Of a stretch of DNA of 64,000 bases, positions 45,921-56,858 are shown in pieces. This stretch comes from Sordaria brevicollis (lineage: Eukaryota > Ascomycota > Sordariomycetes > Sordariales > Sordariaceae). The notes under the pieces were generated by a model. The model was not told the DNA's origin. It ran no database searches and was given only the letters and a program-made list of their open reading frames with translations. The stretch spans positions 62,001-126,000 of the forward strand of contig JAUTDP010000006.1 of NCBI GenBank assembly GCA_033439795.1. Reading direction: 5' to 3'. Made by a program: the position numbers and the translations under genes. Within the stretch, counting starts at the first letter, position 1; each line of letters begins with the position of its first letter.

Positions 45921-48350
45921 ATGGGGACGAAATCTCTCGAGTTCAAGGTGCGCAAGTTGCAGGCCAACAGCACCACCGAAAAGGACCTTGCCAAGAAGCA
46001 ACCATCACGAGTCTATGTCAACGAGGAGGCTCTGCTCGAGCTGACGGGGTCCAAAGACGGAGGACGGGCTATCACCATTGAAAAGATCGACAAGAACTCA
46101 TCAGACGAACAAGTTGTGCGACGAGAGGCCACCTTATGGAAGTCGCCAGAGAGGATAGACAAGGCCAGCATTCAGCTGTACGATGCCTTCAGAGATGTCT
46201 GCGGCTACCAGACTGGAGTTCAGGTCAAGGTCACAGTCCAGGAAGGGAAGCTTCCCGAAGCCGAAGAGGTCGTCCTTGAGCAGATACCTCCTGAGAAGGG
46301 TGGTAAAGATGGAGAGAGTACTGGACCTATCGATGCATCTGAAATTCCCGGCTGGGAGTTCTTCCTTGCCGGAAGACTCTCCATGATCGAGCACGTCCAC
46401 GCTGGTTTGACGTTCAAGAACCTCTTTGCTAGGGGCCCTCAAAGGTCGTTCGTGGTGGCTTCGGTAAATGGGCGACCAACCGGCAACGCGCGCTATTTGG
46501 ATGGCAAGACGAAAGTCAGGATAGGGGCGCCTTCACCTGCTGGTGAGGCGGATGGAGTGCCTCAGGGAAAGCTGGAGGTGACCGGTGTGCGTGGACTGGA
46601 CACTCCAATTGAGAAGCTTAACGACCTTTTGTCACAGTTCACCGATCCTTGGGTCTTCAAGGGCAAGCCCAGATACCGCGGTATTGTCATCCACGGCGGT
46701 CACGGCACGGGAAAGAGCCTGCTTCTTAACACCATCGCGGCCACTGGATGGGGCACCGTCTATCGCATCCAGCCCAAAGACAAGCTTGCCGATATTCAGG
46801 ACATGTTCCAGAAGGCTAGACTGGAACAGCCCAGTATTATCCTGATCGACCAGCTTGAGAGGCTCATCGACAAGGAGAGGAACAACCGCACTTCTGTGAT
46901 CCAAGCTCTCTGTGAGGCGTTGGATACCCTGGGAGCCGATGCCCAAACGACTGGCGAGATTCCCAAGGTGGCCGTCATTGTCACTTGCTTGGATTACACG
47001 ACCGACGTGCCCGAAGACCTCAAGGATCCCGGTAGACTCACTGGTGAGATCTACCTACCGCTGCCTGACGTCGATGGCCGCAAGGAGATTCTCGCCTCTT
47101 TCAACCTACGTGTAGCCCCAGAGGAAGAAGACGCTCTCCTTCGCAGCCTCAGCGAGCGCACACATGCCTACAATGGCAAGGACCTCCGTCGTCTTGTCGA
47201 CGAAGCCGAGTTCATTGCCAGGACGCGGATCAACAGGACCAAAAGGACAACACTGCCGTCATCAACCGGGGATATTACCGACTCAAACGTTCAACCACCA
47301 GCAACAGAAGAAGTCGCAACCCTCATGGGCTCACTGAACCTCTCCGACGCCAACGCCGATCCCACCCCTTCCCAAGCAACCGAATACTTCCTCCCCTCCG
47401 ACTACGAAGAAGCCCTCCGCCTCGTGCGTCCCTCAGCAATGCACGACGTCAACCTCAAGCCACCCCCAATCCACTGGTCCGACATCGGCGGCCAAGCCTC
47501 CGTCAAAACCTCGTTGCGACGCGCCGTGCGCATGTCCACGGAACCCGTTCACGTCCTCTCGCGCTTCTTCGCCCGCCCTCCCAAGGGCTTCTTGCTGTAC
47601 GGTCCACCGGGTTGTTCCAAGACCATGGCCGCGCAAGCAATGGCCACCGAGTCCGGGCTCAACTTCTTTGCTGTCAAGGGCGCCGAGCTGCTGAATATGT
47701 ACGTCGGCGAGTCCGAGAGGGCGGTAAGAAGGCTGTTTCAGAGGGCGAGGGAGGTGGCGCCTAGCATGATTTTCTTTGATGAGATTGATTCTATTGCCGG
47801 CCAGCGTTCGGGTTTCGGTCATGGAGGGGGGTCGACGTCTACTTCGGGTAGTGGGTTGAATGTTCTGACCACGCTGCTGAACGAGATGGATGGTTTCGAA
47901 GCTCTAACGGGCGTTGTGGTGCTGGCGGCGACCAACAGGCCGCAGGCTCTTGACCCGGCTTTGCTTCGCCCGGGCAGATTTGACGAGCTGATTTACGTCA
48001 GTCCGCCGGATCAGGAAGCGAGAAAGGCGATTTTCAGTAAGGAGGCGGAGAAGAGACAGATGTTGGTTAGCGAGCAGGAGATTGAGCGGTTGGCGACCAT
48101 CACGGATGGGTTCTCGGGCGCCGAGTGTAAGGGTATTTGCGCGGTGGCGGGCACGAGGGCGTATGATCGCTACTTGAAGCTGGATTCTTCGGAGTGGGTT
48201 GACGTTGATGATGAAGGAAAGGATACGCCGCCAACGGTGGGTATCACGATGGAGGATCTGGAAATGGCGGCCAAGGGGATGATGAGGCAGATTACGCCCG
48301 AGATGATCAAGGGCTTTGAGACTTGGGAGAAGCAGTTTAGGAGGTATTAG
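45921..48350 (+). CDS. afg2: AAA ATPase of the Afg2/Drg1 (SPATA5) type
   Basis: Double-ring AAA+ ATPase which in yeast releases Rlp24 from pre-60S ribosomal particles in the cytoplasm. Single exon, 809 residues, close to the family length. A Cdc48-like N-domain (about 20-180) precedes D1, with Walker A GGHGTGKS (near 259), and D2, with Walker A GPPGCSKT (near 561) and Walker B MIFFDEIDSI (near 616). The Cys-Ser-Lys form of the D2 P-loop is distinctive for Afg2. D2 also has NRPQALDPALLRPGRFDELI with its arginine fingers. D1 is unusual: its Walker B reads IILIDQLERL, with Gln in place of the catalytic Glu. Pex1/Pex6-type ATPases are a less likely alternative. It starts at the first ATG after an A/C-rich leader. 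Confidence 0.88.
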   Translation: MGTKSLEFKVRKLQANSTTEKDLAKKQPSRVYVNEEALLELTGSKDGGRAITIEKIDKNSSDEQVVRREATLWKSPERIDKASIQLYDAFRDVCGYQTGVQVKVTVQEGKLPEAEEVVLEQIPPEKGGKDGESTGPIDASEIPGWEFFLAGRLSMIEHVHAGLTFKNLFARGPQRSFVVASVNGRPTGNARYLDGKTKVRIGAPSPAGEADGVPQGKLEVTGVRGLDTPIEKLNDLLSQFTDPWVFKGKPRYRGIVIHGGHGTGKSLLLNTIAATGWGTVYRIQPKDKLADIQDMFQKARLEQPSIILIDQLERLIDKERNNRTSVIQALCEALDTLGADAQTTGEIPKVAVIVTCLDYTTDVPEDLKDPGRLTGEIYLPLPDVDGRKEILASFNLRVAPEEEDALLRSLSERTHAYNGKDLRRLVDEAEFIARTRINRTKRTTLPSSTGDITDSNVQPPATEEVATLMGSLNLSDANADPTPSQATEYFLPSDYEEALRLVRPSAMHDVNLKPPPIHWSDIGGQASVKTSLRRAVRMSTEPVHVLSRFFARPPKGFLLYGPPGCSKTMAAQAMATESGLNFFAVKGAELLNMYVGESERAVRRLFQRAREVAPSMIFFDEIDSIAGQRSGFGHGGGSTSTSGSGLNVLTTLLNEMDGFEALTGVVVLAATNRPQALDPALLRPGRFDELIYVSPPDQEARKAIFSKEAEKRQMLVSEQEIERLATITDGFSGAECKGICAVAGTRAYDRYLKLDSSEWVDVDDEGKDTPPTVGITMEDLEMAAKGMMRQITPEMIKGFETWEKQFRRY

Positions 48351-48759
48351 ATAAGGAGATATACTGGATAGAATAAGCGGGTGTTATATACGGCAAAGGA
48401 TAGATAAAAGGACAGTACTCGGGCACATCAACCTACCACGAAATGGTTACTTAATCCGCCAGTGTTCATGTGATTTGGAAGGGGTGTCTTGATACGGACG
48501 CTCGAACTCTTTGTGTATGATGGATCAACGCGTTGATTACTTCTAACGAACGACGGTAAAAAGCAAAGCAACTATCTGGAGAAGGGGAAAAAAAAAAAAA
48601 ACAGAAAGAAGACAACCGCAAGCAGTCGTCAGGGAAGGGTTCGTCAACCCAGCTGCATAACTTTCGTCCACTCATCCACAAACCCCCAAAGAAAAGGCAC
48701 GCTACTCCAGCAACAGTAAGCTCGAGCTATCCCAGCCGGTCAAAGACACCTTACTTCAT
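48351..48759. other. Region between convergent AFG2 and small secreted protein gene
   Basis: About 400 bp holding the 3' regions of two convergent genes, with an A run at about 48589-48601. No other feature seen. Confidence 0.4.
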
Positions 48760-49286
48760 CTACATGCACCTATAAGACTGGGCCCTATCATTCCATCCCT
48801 TGTCGTGGAGGTCCCCAATGCCTGGGTAGACAATATTGTCGAGATGATCGCCGTTACAATCGGTCTGACTATATTGGGAGAGAGTGAGTGTCAGCCACGT
48901 TCCGACACCCGCCTGTGTTCAGAATGATGGAGTTTTACCTGTAAAGAGAGCAATTGATTCCCTGATCGGGACCAAACCCGGTGATGGATTCGAAGAAGTC
49001 GTCTCCCTTGCTCAGTGAGTCTAGGAGAAAGCCAAATAAATGTCAGCGAAGCTTGATCTCATTGAATTAGAACATACTTTGTGGTGGAAAGTGATGTCTT
49101 ACAACATTGCCCCTTATTAGCATCCAAAACGCTACAGTGTTGCCAGCCGGTGGTGATGCAGGCGTAGACATAAGGAGTCCACTGGCGGTTGACAGCCCGG
49201 ACCGGGACTGTGGCTTCGGGGGCTGGAGCAGCCATGATGAAGCCGGCCAAAGTGGCAAAGGTACCGGCGAGAATGGCGGTCTTCAT
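48760..49286 (-). CDS. Small secreted cysteine-containing protein (124 aa)
   Basis: Three exons, 49286-49103, 49020-48939 and 48868-48760, joined by GT-AG introns into 124 residues. A signal peptide is clear (MKTAILAGTFATLAGFIMAA). It is followed by an alanine/proline-rich stretch that could be a propeptide. The mature part has six cysteines (YACITT, HCSVL, GQCYS, INCSL, DCNG and RCM near the end), enough for three disulfides. The pattern suggests an extracellular, stable small protein. I do not recognise a named family and assign no function. It differs clearly in spacing from the other secreted protein at 5.6-6.1 kb. Confidence 0.82.
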
Positions 49287-50076
49287 GTTGATAAGGAGGA
49301 TTCGCTCGAAAGTTGTTCGTTGGGCCTATGGTTGATTTTTGTTGGTTCGTTGTGGGAAGACGTTGAACTGATGCTGGATTGAAGATAGAGAGTGAGGTGA
49401 GCGAGGAAGCTCATATTTATATTTCTCATGATCCTCTCACTACTTTCTTAGCTCGATCCGGATGTTCTACAACGCATGTTTTGGCCGCCTTTGTGATGGC
49501 AGTAAGCAGTGTCCTCCCCGAGAGCGCGATTTCTTCAACGAGGACAAAACTTGAAAAGGCAAAAGCCCCAGAAGAGTCATCAAGTTGAGACCCAGTAACT
49601 CTTGCCCATGGAGTATCGTGTGAGTGCGTGTGTAGCGTCAGTGACCGTTGAAGGAGCGTTGTGATGAGACTTTCTTGTGAATTGTATACATAGAGCAGTG
49701 CCTGCTCTCTACAGACTCGGTAACCATTGCTGGAAGGGAAGCTTGAAGTCATCACGATCAATCTTACTATCACAAGCGTTGGGATCAGGCCTCAAAGTGA
49801 ACCCTGTACGACGTGTTATGTTGTTCAGTTGAGCCTCATATACTCGGGGTTGCCCCAGTGACATAGGTAGTTAGGTAACTCAGACTGTGAGACCAGCAGA
49901 GCCTCGTCGGGTTGAACCTCGTTAATCGATAATGTATTGGATATTTTCTTCTAAGACCCTAAACTCCTTTTCATCCATAGGACTAGTAGCCATCTCTTTC
50001 ATAATCTAAGGCGTCGCTTTGTGGTAGGCTTTGCAGTAGACTTCACAGTTGACTTCGCGGTAGACACTTGTTGACT
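49287..50076. other. Intergenic region between secreted protein gene and ARP5
   Basis: About 800 bp, upstream of the secreted protein gene and 3' of ARP5. Short ORFs only. Confidence 0.4.
49413..49422 (-). promoter_or_regulatory. TATA-like element upstream of small secreted protein
   Basis: AATATAAATA on the minus strand, about 130 bp before the start codon. A TATA box is more common in strongly regulated fungal genes, which would suit a secreted protein. Not tested. Confidence 0.35.
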
Positions 50077-52590
50077 CTAGCTGAAAGCGTTACCCAAGTC
50101 ATGCTCCTGTTGTACAAACAAAGTCAGTATTGTAGAACTACACCCAAAACAAAGATCACGATGTGATATCAGGCTGCCATGACTTACCTTCAGGTACTCA
50201 GACCCCTTCTCTTGGTACTCCTCCCTCGTAACCTTAGCCCTCTGCCAATCTTCGCTGCCCGCCCAGCCAGCAGCGCCCTTCCATGCGTCAAGAATGGGAT
50301 CCTTCGCCTTCCGGACAGTAAGTGGCGTGCCCGCCGGGAGCAATGGCATGAGACTAGCACGCATCCTCTCGTCAAATCCTTGGAACATGGTGTTTCCGCC
50401 CGTCAGGAAAATATCCTTGAGGAAGGAATCCCGGTCGAGTCCTGGGATACCCACCAGCCGCTGGTTCAAGATGTCATTAGCAATCTCGATGATGCCAGCC
50501 TGATCAACACCAGCAATTGCGCTGGGCTGGAAGATCACTTCGGGTACACGAATGCGCTCGACGTTGAGATGAAGACGGTGCGTCTCTGCCGGTGCTGCCG
50601 GGTCGAACGGTCTTGGTCCGTAACGGAAGGCATGCAGGAGAGACTTCGTCCAGTCATTCTGGGCTTCGAGTGTGTGCTCGTAAGTAAAGTCCTTGTCATA
50701 CTCCAGCAAGTCTTGCTCCAGGGCGCGGACTGATGCTTCGAGGTCCTCTTCAGCTTCCTCTTCGTCATCACTGTCGCCCTTGTTCGCGCCAATGGCCACA
50801 CTGCGGTAGACACCCCAGTCGGCGTCATCAGCACCGAAGTCGTCATCATCACCACCGCGACGCCGCTTCCGACCGGTGGCTGCGGGGGTGTCTGAGGCAA
50901 GATTTGCCAGGTTCTTCATGCGTATTTGGTTAGCCAGCGACTTGCGGTTACCGAGGTCGGCCTTCAGGCGATCACGCTCTTTGATCTGAGCGAGTTTGGC
51001 CAGACGCTGCTGGCGCTTCTCCTCAAGCCATCCCTCCAAATCGTTGGTCCGCCTCTCCTCGTCCAACCTCGCTTCCTCCGCTATCCTGGCCTTTTCTGCC
51101 TCCTTCTCCGCCTTGGCGCGTGCTCGAGCATCATGGTTCGACTTCATGAGACGTTGTTGCCTCTTTTGCTTGAGTCCAGCCTCGTCCAATTGGTCATCAG
51201 GCACATCAAGCAGGCTGAAGTCGGGTGCTTCCTGCTCTTCCTCCTGCTCGCCTCCAAGGTCCTTGGTCCGTGCCCGCTTGATCGACTTCTCCAACTCCTT
51301 GACCATGCGGTCCAAAGCGGCCTCGTCCTTAACTTCAGCATCGTCCAGAATGCGCTTGATATCCTTCTTGGTCGTTGATTCGGATATCCTGCGCTGCACA
51401 TCCTTGTAATACTCAAGCTCTTGCTCCTTCTTCATCAATCTTTCCAGGCGCATTTTGGCAGCCTGCTCTTGAAGCCTTCGACCGCTTTCCTTCTTCCTCT
51501 CAGCTATCCGAGCCAGCTCCTCCTCTGATTTTTGGACGATAACCTCCTCAGTATAGGGATATTGAACGATACGTTCCCTGTCCTCGAGTCCAGTCCATTC
51601 CAAATAGTTTGCTAGTTCAGCATCGTAGTCTTGGGAGACGTAACAGAAATCGCGAACCATGTTCTCGGCTTGTGATGAGTTGAGCTTTCCGGGGAATCCG
51701 TAATAGTATTTTAGCCTGATGAGCTTCAGAAGGTATTCTGCGGCATGCCAGCCGCCCCAGTTAAGTCTCGTAGCCTGAGCTAGCAATGGCTTCTGGTTGT
51801 AAACCGGTATGAGATGGGTGGCGCTGTGTGACGAAGAGACGACGAGACCGGTCTTTCCCTGGTTATGCCGGTATGCAAACAAGGAGTCGATTCCGTAGGT
51901 GAGGGAGGGGGCGCCGTAAGCTTCGAAGATGATTTCCGTCATGGCTAAAGACAAGAAGGACGATTAGCAGGAAGAACGACAAGGGTCTGGAGTTGACATA
52001 CATTTCCTCGAGTAGGGCAAATTTGCGACAGCCTCCGTCATAACGATTGGCATATCGATCGCCCCGTCGACACCATTCATTCCAAGCTTCAAGAACACGT
52101 AGTCCAGCACATGTTCCATGACATCCCAATTGCTCACAATACCGGTACCAGCTTCGAAAGCGTTCCGTATATGTCCTCGCGCAGATGTGTCGGCGTAGCA
52201 GTCTTGGCCCGCAAAGGAGAAAGTCTTGCCCAGCTTCCTGTCGCGATACTTGGCCATGATCGGGGGAACCGCTAGTCGGGGAGCGTTTTCAAAAGACCAT
52301 CCCGCTCGGACAGCCCAGGAGCCTGAAGTGCGATGACAGAAGGTTAGCAACATGCGCCCGGTGGACTGTATCTCGCGACGGTGTGCATAGGGAACGCATA
52401 TGAGCTTACCATTGTCTATGACGATAGCTGGGTTCCCTTGAGGCTGAGACTTTGCGCGCTCATATCCATCCGACTGTGGCTCGATATACTTTTCGAATTT
52501 GGCTTCCTTGACTGGGTACAGTACAGGATCGGGGAGGGTCTTCCAGGCCTCTCGCCTGCTGATGGTGTCATCAACTGCGGAGGGCGCCAT
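50077..52590 (-). CDS. arp5: Actin-related protein 5, INO80 complex subunit
   Basis: Subunit of the INO80 chromatin remodeller that with Ies6 couples ATPase activity to nucleosome sliding. Exons 52590-52410, 52322-52002, 51944-50188 and 50106-50077 join to 762 residues. Actin-fold segments lie at both ends: AIVIDNGSWAVRAGW (phosphate loop), PIVMTEAVANLPYSR, then FEAYGAPSLTYGIDSLFAY and, near the C-terminus, DIFLTGGNTMFQGFDERM. Between them is the large charged, coiled-coil insertion typical of Arp5, rich in Glu, Lys and Arg, about residues 270-520. The last intron (50107-50187) is 81 nt with no in-frame stop, so its retention would add 27 residues. IES6 lies 1.6 kb away on the other strand. 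Confidence 0.95.
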
Positions 52591-53246
52591 GGCGAATCGT
52601 TATAGGTTCGAAAACAGTCAAAGTAGCGGGTATGTTCGAGATACAATATTCGCTAAGTGTATTCGGTTGGTTCAGATCGTCGAATTGCCGGGAGCTCAAC
52701 GTTGAAGTATGGCGGTTGTTCGAGTCCGGCGCATTCTGATCCTCGCAGGATCTGGCGATGACACGAACCGAACGAGGGCGACAGAATCGATACTGGATTG
52801 TCGGTTCTTGGCGTACGATGTCTTTTGCTTTTAGCAAAAAGTGGAAAGGAAGAGGGAGAAAGCAGCGAGTTTCAACGAGATGGATTGTTCGTTGGCAACG
52901 ATTTGTCCGGTGCTTGCCTGCCACAAAGTCGCGGTTGGTGTCCCATTGACGTTCTCACAGTGGCTTGGCTTGGCGCGTTCCACCTTTTAAGCTACAGCAA
53001 GCATGCAAGGGGTGGATATGTACCCCAACCTCATGTCACTGGAACTTTCACCACTTGATCGTTTCAAAAACATGAATACCTCTAATGTAGAAACAAAGAC
53101 CCCCAAGGAGAAATTTGTTCTTTACACGGATATTACGTTGATCTTTCGTGATTGATATTCGTATGGGCTCTATCAAAGGCGTTCCTATCAATGTCTATCC
53201 AGTGCCCTGCTCGTCTGAAGTTCACCATCCTTCGATGTTGACTTCC
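52591..53246. other. Promoter region of ARP5 and 3' region of DAD4
   Basis: About 650 bp upstream of ARP5. No further gene or clear motif. Confidence 0.4.
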
Positions 53247-53742
53247 TCAAGATGGCTCCTTCAAGTTGTCGGTAGCTGAAGGTTTGGCAAGTTAGTATTG
53301 CAACGCATATAAGAGTGGTTAACAAGAAATCTTTGGAATTTTCACCTTCAAGATGGAATAACACATTGGACTGGTAGTTCTTGAACATTTGCGCGACCAG
53401 CTCAATGTTCATGTTTTGGATGTTGATTTCCTGAAAACTGTTAGTGGCCCAAGTAAATCAAGAGCCAGTTTCATCTTCACTTACCTGTAAGGCCTTGTTC
53501 ATGACCACAATGGCCTCGTTGAGTTTCTCCTAACGGATTTGAAGAAGATGAGAATCAATAAAAGTTCTGCTTGGTTTTGTTTGTGTTGTACACCGTCACT
53601 ATATGCTGGCCGCTGGAGAGCTTACCACATTGGTGATGATACGAGACAGCAGCAAGTTCTGCTGGTGCTCATGAGGGCTCTCCTAAATATTTGTGAGTAG
53701 ACGATTAAAGTCAACTTTTTTGAACAAGTCTCTACGAACCAT
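53247..53742 (-). CDS. dad4: DASH/Dam1 complex subunit Dad4 (72 aa)
   Basis: Small subunit of the Dam1/DASH ring that links kinetochores to microtubules. Five exons: 53742-53740 (only the ATG), 53682-53626, 53529-53485, 53430-53346 and 53275-53247. All introns are GT-AG and phases match, giving exactly 72 residues, the length of yeast Dad4. The protein reads [20 protein letters not shown], then [20 protein letters not shown] and [20 protein letters not shown], ending [10 protein letters not shown]. It is almost entirely helical, as expected. It sits between ARP5 and IES6, sharing the region upstream of its start with IES6. Its five exons make it easy for gene finders to miss. Confidence 0.95.
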
Positions 53743-54175
53743 TGTGAAGTGAAATCTTATGTCCACTTCTTATCAAGACTGTTGGTGATGATGGTGTCAC
53801 TGCAAGAGACCATGAAGATGTCAGGGCAGTGCAGTGTCCAAAGAGGTTCTTGGTGTTACAGGCACTGACATGTGCCATGCGTCCACTAAACGCGACCAAC
53901 TGGCGGGGCACTCGCTGCCGTAAACGCGATGGAAGGAGCGACCCGTCGGAAAAGTGGGGCGGTATGACGCGGCAGAACTCAAGACCCCTGCATTTGGCTG
54001 TCACCGAGCAGACTCCGGCAGGCATACCTCATCGGTACCAACACGCCGAAAGGGTGACGGGAACTGTGCCTTCGACCACCCCAGGTTGAAACTCGCCCTC
54101 TTTCACTCACTCATTTCATTGTCGATAGAGCCCATCACTGTCGTCATCATCGATATCAACACAATCATATCAATC
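53743..54175. promoter_or_regulatory. Divergent promoter of DAD4 and IES6
   Basis: About 430 bp between the start codons of two divergent genes. The IES6 frame stays open upstream to 53954, but that part has no family-like character and the first ATG with the conserved N-terminus is at 54176. Confidence 0.5.
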
Positions 54176-54811
54176 ATGTCAAACCAAACACCAGAAGCCC
54201 AAGCTGCGGCGGCCGCGCACCTCAAGCTCATCGAGCAGCTCGACATCCATTCCATCCACAAGTCATTCCGCAACGCCCATTGGAAACCAAACCAGCGCCG
54301 CAACAAAAACATCAAGACCATCCTCGGCGACGCGCAACGAAAAGAGGCCAGCTCTCTCCTCGCGACCCCGGCCGATGCCAGCGGCGCCGCCTCGCCCGCA
54401 CCCGTGGCCGACGACGGTCTTTCCACCAGCGGAACCTCAACACCGGCCGTACCACCGGCCAACGGCGCGAACGCGAACGGCACGACAGCCAATCTGGCGC
54501 AGGCGTCTAGGAGTTTATCCAAGCTGGTGTTGGAGAAGAGCCTCAATGTGCCAGGGAAGGGAGCGAATGGACAGTTGGCTGCGAGTTTGTCCTCGGCACC
54601 GGTCGCGACGTATACCAACATTGAAAGCGCACCGAGCCTGGCGCCTATGAAGCGCTATTGTGACATTACTGGGCTGTCGGCGCCTTATATCGATCCCAAG
54701 ACGAGGTTGCGATATCACAATGCGGAGGTGTTTGCTATGATTCGGAGTCTACCGCAGGGCGTGGGAGAGCAGTTCTTGGAGGCCAGAGGTGCTCATACCG
54801 TCCTGAAGTAA
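54176..54811 (+). CDS. ies6: INO80 complex subunit Ies6 (YL1-C domain)
   Basis: Partner of Arp5 in the INO80 chromatin remodeller. Single exon of 211 residues starting MSNQTPEAQAAAAAHLKL. The N-terminal part has the conserved basic stretch SFRNAHWKPNQRRNKNIKT (about 30-50). An Ala/Gly/Thr-rich linker follows. The C-terminal YL1-C domain (about 155-205) has KRYCDITGLSAPYIDPKTRL and then RYHNAEVFAMIRSLPQG. The start at 54176 is chosen because it is the first ATG in frame after the divergent promoter and the preceding codons look non-coding. The gene lies back to back with DAD4 and near ARP5, the gene of its direct partner. Confidence 0.93.
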   Translation: MSNQTPEAQAAAAAHLKLIEQLDIHSIHKSFRNAHWKPNQRRNKNIKTILGDAQRKEASSLLATPADASGAASPAPVADDGLSTSGTSTPAVPPANGANANGTTANLAQASRSLSKLVLEKSLNVPGKGANGQLAASLSSAPVATYTNIESAPSLAPMKRYCDITGLSAPYIDPKTRLRYHNAEVFAMIRSLPQGVGEQFLEARGAHTVLK

Positions 54812-56021
54812 TGGGCAGGAGCAGACTTTGGACTCGGGCGGGCTTGCCCTGTTGTTTAGCATACAGCTGTCTACTATGGCGTACGCATCTTGCGGGTGCT
54901 ATGTCTGGTCGGAGGATTGGCAGCGTTTACGATGCTGGGTTGGATTTGGCAAGGAGGCGTTGACAGGACTTGGGGAAAGCATTGGTTTTCAAGGCGTTAT
55001 GGGGACAATAGGGACAGGTCGCACGGCGTTTTCATTTTGCAAAGGAAGACCAAGAGTGAGAAGCATTGTCAAAGTGTTTCAATTATTACTATTCATAAGA
55101 AAAATCTAATCGAAACGATATGTACGACCAACAAAGTCAAGTCCCAACTACGTACTCGCTGTCTTTCAACAGCAAGATACAATCGACACTCCGGCTTAAT
55201 CGTGATCAATTGCTCTTTGCCCAAAAGCCGCAAAGGACTAACCGACAGACCACCGAGAACGAACGGGAGAGAAATCGAACTCAGATTGCTCTACCAAGAA
55301 GATAGAGCCGTCGTGGCAATGTGAAGTGAAGAGGAAATGGTACCTACTGTTGTTGGAACTTGGCCGAGATGGTGATGATAACAAAAACGCACGCAATCGC
55401 GTTGTTGAGTATCTTGGTCAAAGAGAAGCTTTCCTTGCTAGAAAGCGCATCTTGATACTTGAAGCGTAGTTGCGTTCCTAAAACCGCCATATTTGCCGTT
55501 TCGAAACGTCGTCCTTCATCTCTGCGCGACAGCTTTGAGAACTTCCAATTTGTGAGCAGAGGAAAATTTCCCGACTGGCTTCAAGAAAAGGTGGTTTTGC
55601 TCTTTCGCTGGCCCCTCCAATTCGGCCCCTTCAACCAATCACAGCTGCATAAACTTGAGCTCAAGTGGATCTGTTCCTGACAGTTCTGCGGCAGGCTGCC
55701 CCCAGTGCCGGCCGCGTCGCCTAGTCCCTGGCTGGCGCGGCGCTGATGCAAGCCCCTTGATCGCATCCTAGCACAACAGTTGAGACCGGTGGTTTTTGAT
55801 CGCCTTGACAACTTCTCTGTTGAGCAGCAACTTTCTTCACGAGCCAACGTTCCTAGGCTCCTTTTTTACTACTTACATACTTTTTTTTCTTAATAATTTG
55901 TAAGCTTTGCGCTTCTTCACTTCTATTGCGACTACTCTTGAGTTAGCTATCGAAGTTAGCTACCTGTCTTCACTTCTGCCTCGAAAGCTTAAAAGCTTCT
56001 TTCAACTCGACACTCTTCAAG
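54812..56021. other. Intergenic region and GOT1 leader
   Basis: About 1.2 kb between IES6 and GOT1. The last 170 bases are T- and C-rich and probably are the GOT1 leader. ORFs at 54828-55324 have no recognisable domain. Confidence 0.45.
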
Positions 56022-56858
56022 ATGCCTACCATGTGGTTATCCGACTCCCAAAGTAAGTAACCAACCGTGCTCTAGCGTCAGCTCAAAATGACCGAGTACT
56101 AACTTTCTTGCCCTTCTTAGAAATCGGAGTCGCCTTTTGCTCTGGCGGTATGCATTCACTATTCCCCTTCGAACCTCCCTTCGCGAAATTTTCCTTCCCA
56201 GACCTCGACATGGCGCGCCTTTTCAGAACCACCATCGAACGACCGGAACCGAGCGCAAAATTTGGGCCGGCGATGGGCACAAGTTTTGCGCACGGAAGCG
56301 CTGCTTCTCACGATGTGAAATCCTATGCGCGCGAACGTTGCGCAACTGTCTCAAGATCAGACCGAACCTACACACAAACTTTCTCGGGCGCGGAAAGCTT
56401 GGATGAAGGTAAACTGACGGGACAACACAGGCGGTTTCTTCCTAATCGGCGGCGTCCTCCTCTTTTTCGACCGAGCAATGCTAGCAATGGGCAACGTTTG
56501 TCTCCCCCTTCCCCTAATCTCCCCCATCCTACTAACCTTTTGCCCCTTTGCCCAACAGATCCTCTTCCTAATCGGCCTCACAATCATCATCGGTCCGCAA
56601 AAAACCATCACCTTCTTCGCACGCAAGCAAAAAGCCAAAGGCACTGCCGCCTTCTTCGCCGGTCTTACCCTGATCTTAATGCGCTGGCCTCTTATCGGTT
56701 TCTGCGTGGAACTTTACGGAATCATGATCCTTTTCGGTGACTTCTTGGGCACGATAGCGGGTTTCGCACGCAACATTCCGGTGGTGGGACCGTATATCGG
56801 CACGGCGGTTGATAGGAGTGGGATGGTGGGGAGGCAGAATGCTGATTTGCCTGTTTAA
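56022..56858 (+). CDS. got1: Golgi transport protein Got1
   Basis: Small four-span membrane protein of early Golgi and COPII vesicles that helps ER-to-Golgi transport. Exons 56022-56052, 56121-56147, 56431-56495 and 56559-56858 join in phase to 140 residues, the usual family length. The protein starts MPTMWLSDSQKIGVAF; a second ATG at 56031 would give MWLSDSQ and is nearly as good. Hydrophobic segments are FFLIGGVLLFFDRAMLAMGN, ILFLIGLTIIIGP, GTAAFFAGLTLILMRWPLIG and a last one near YGIMILFGDFLG. The conserved FFDRA and MRWP residues are present. The second intron is long (283 nt) for this genome. It has normal GT and AG ends and several in-frame stops. Confidence 0.93.
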
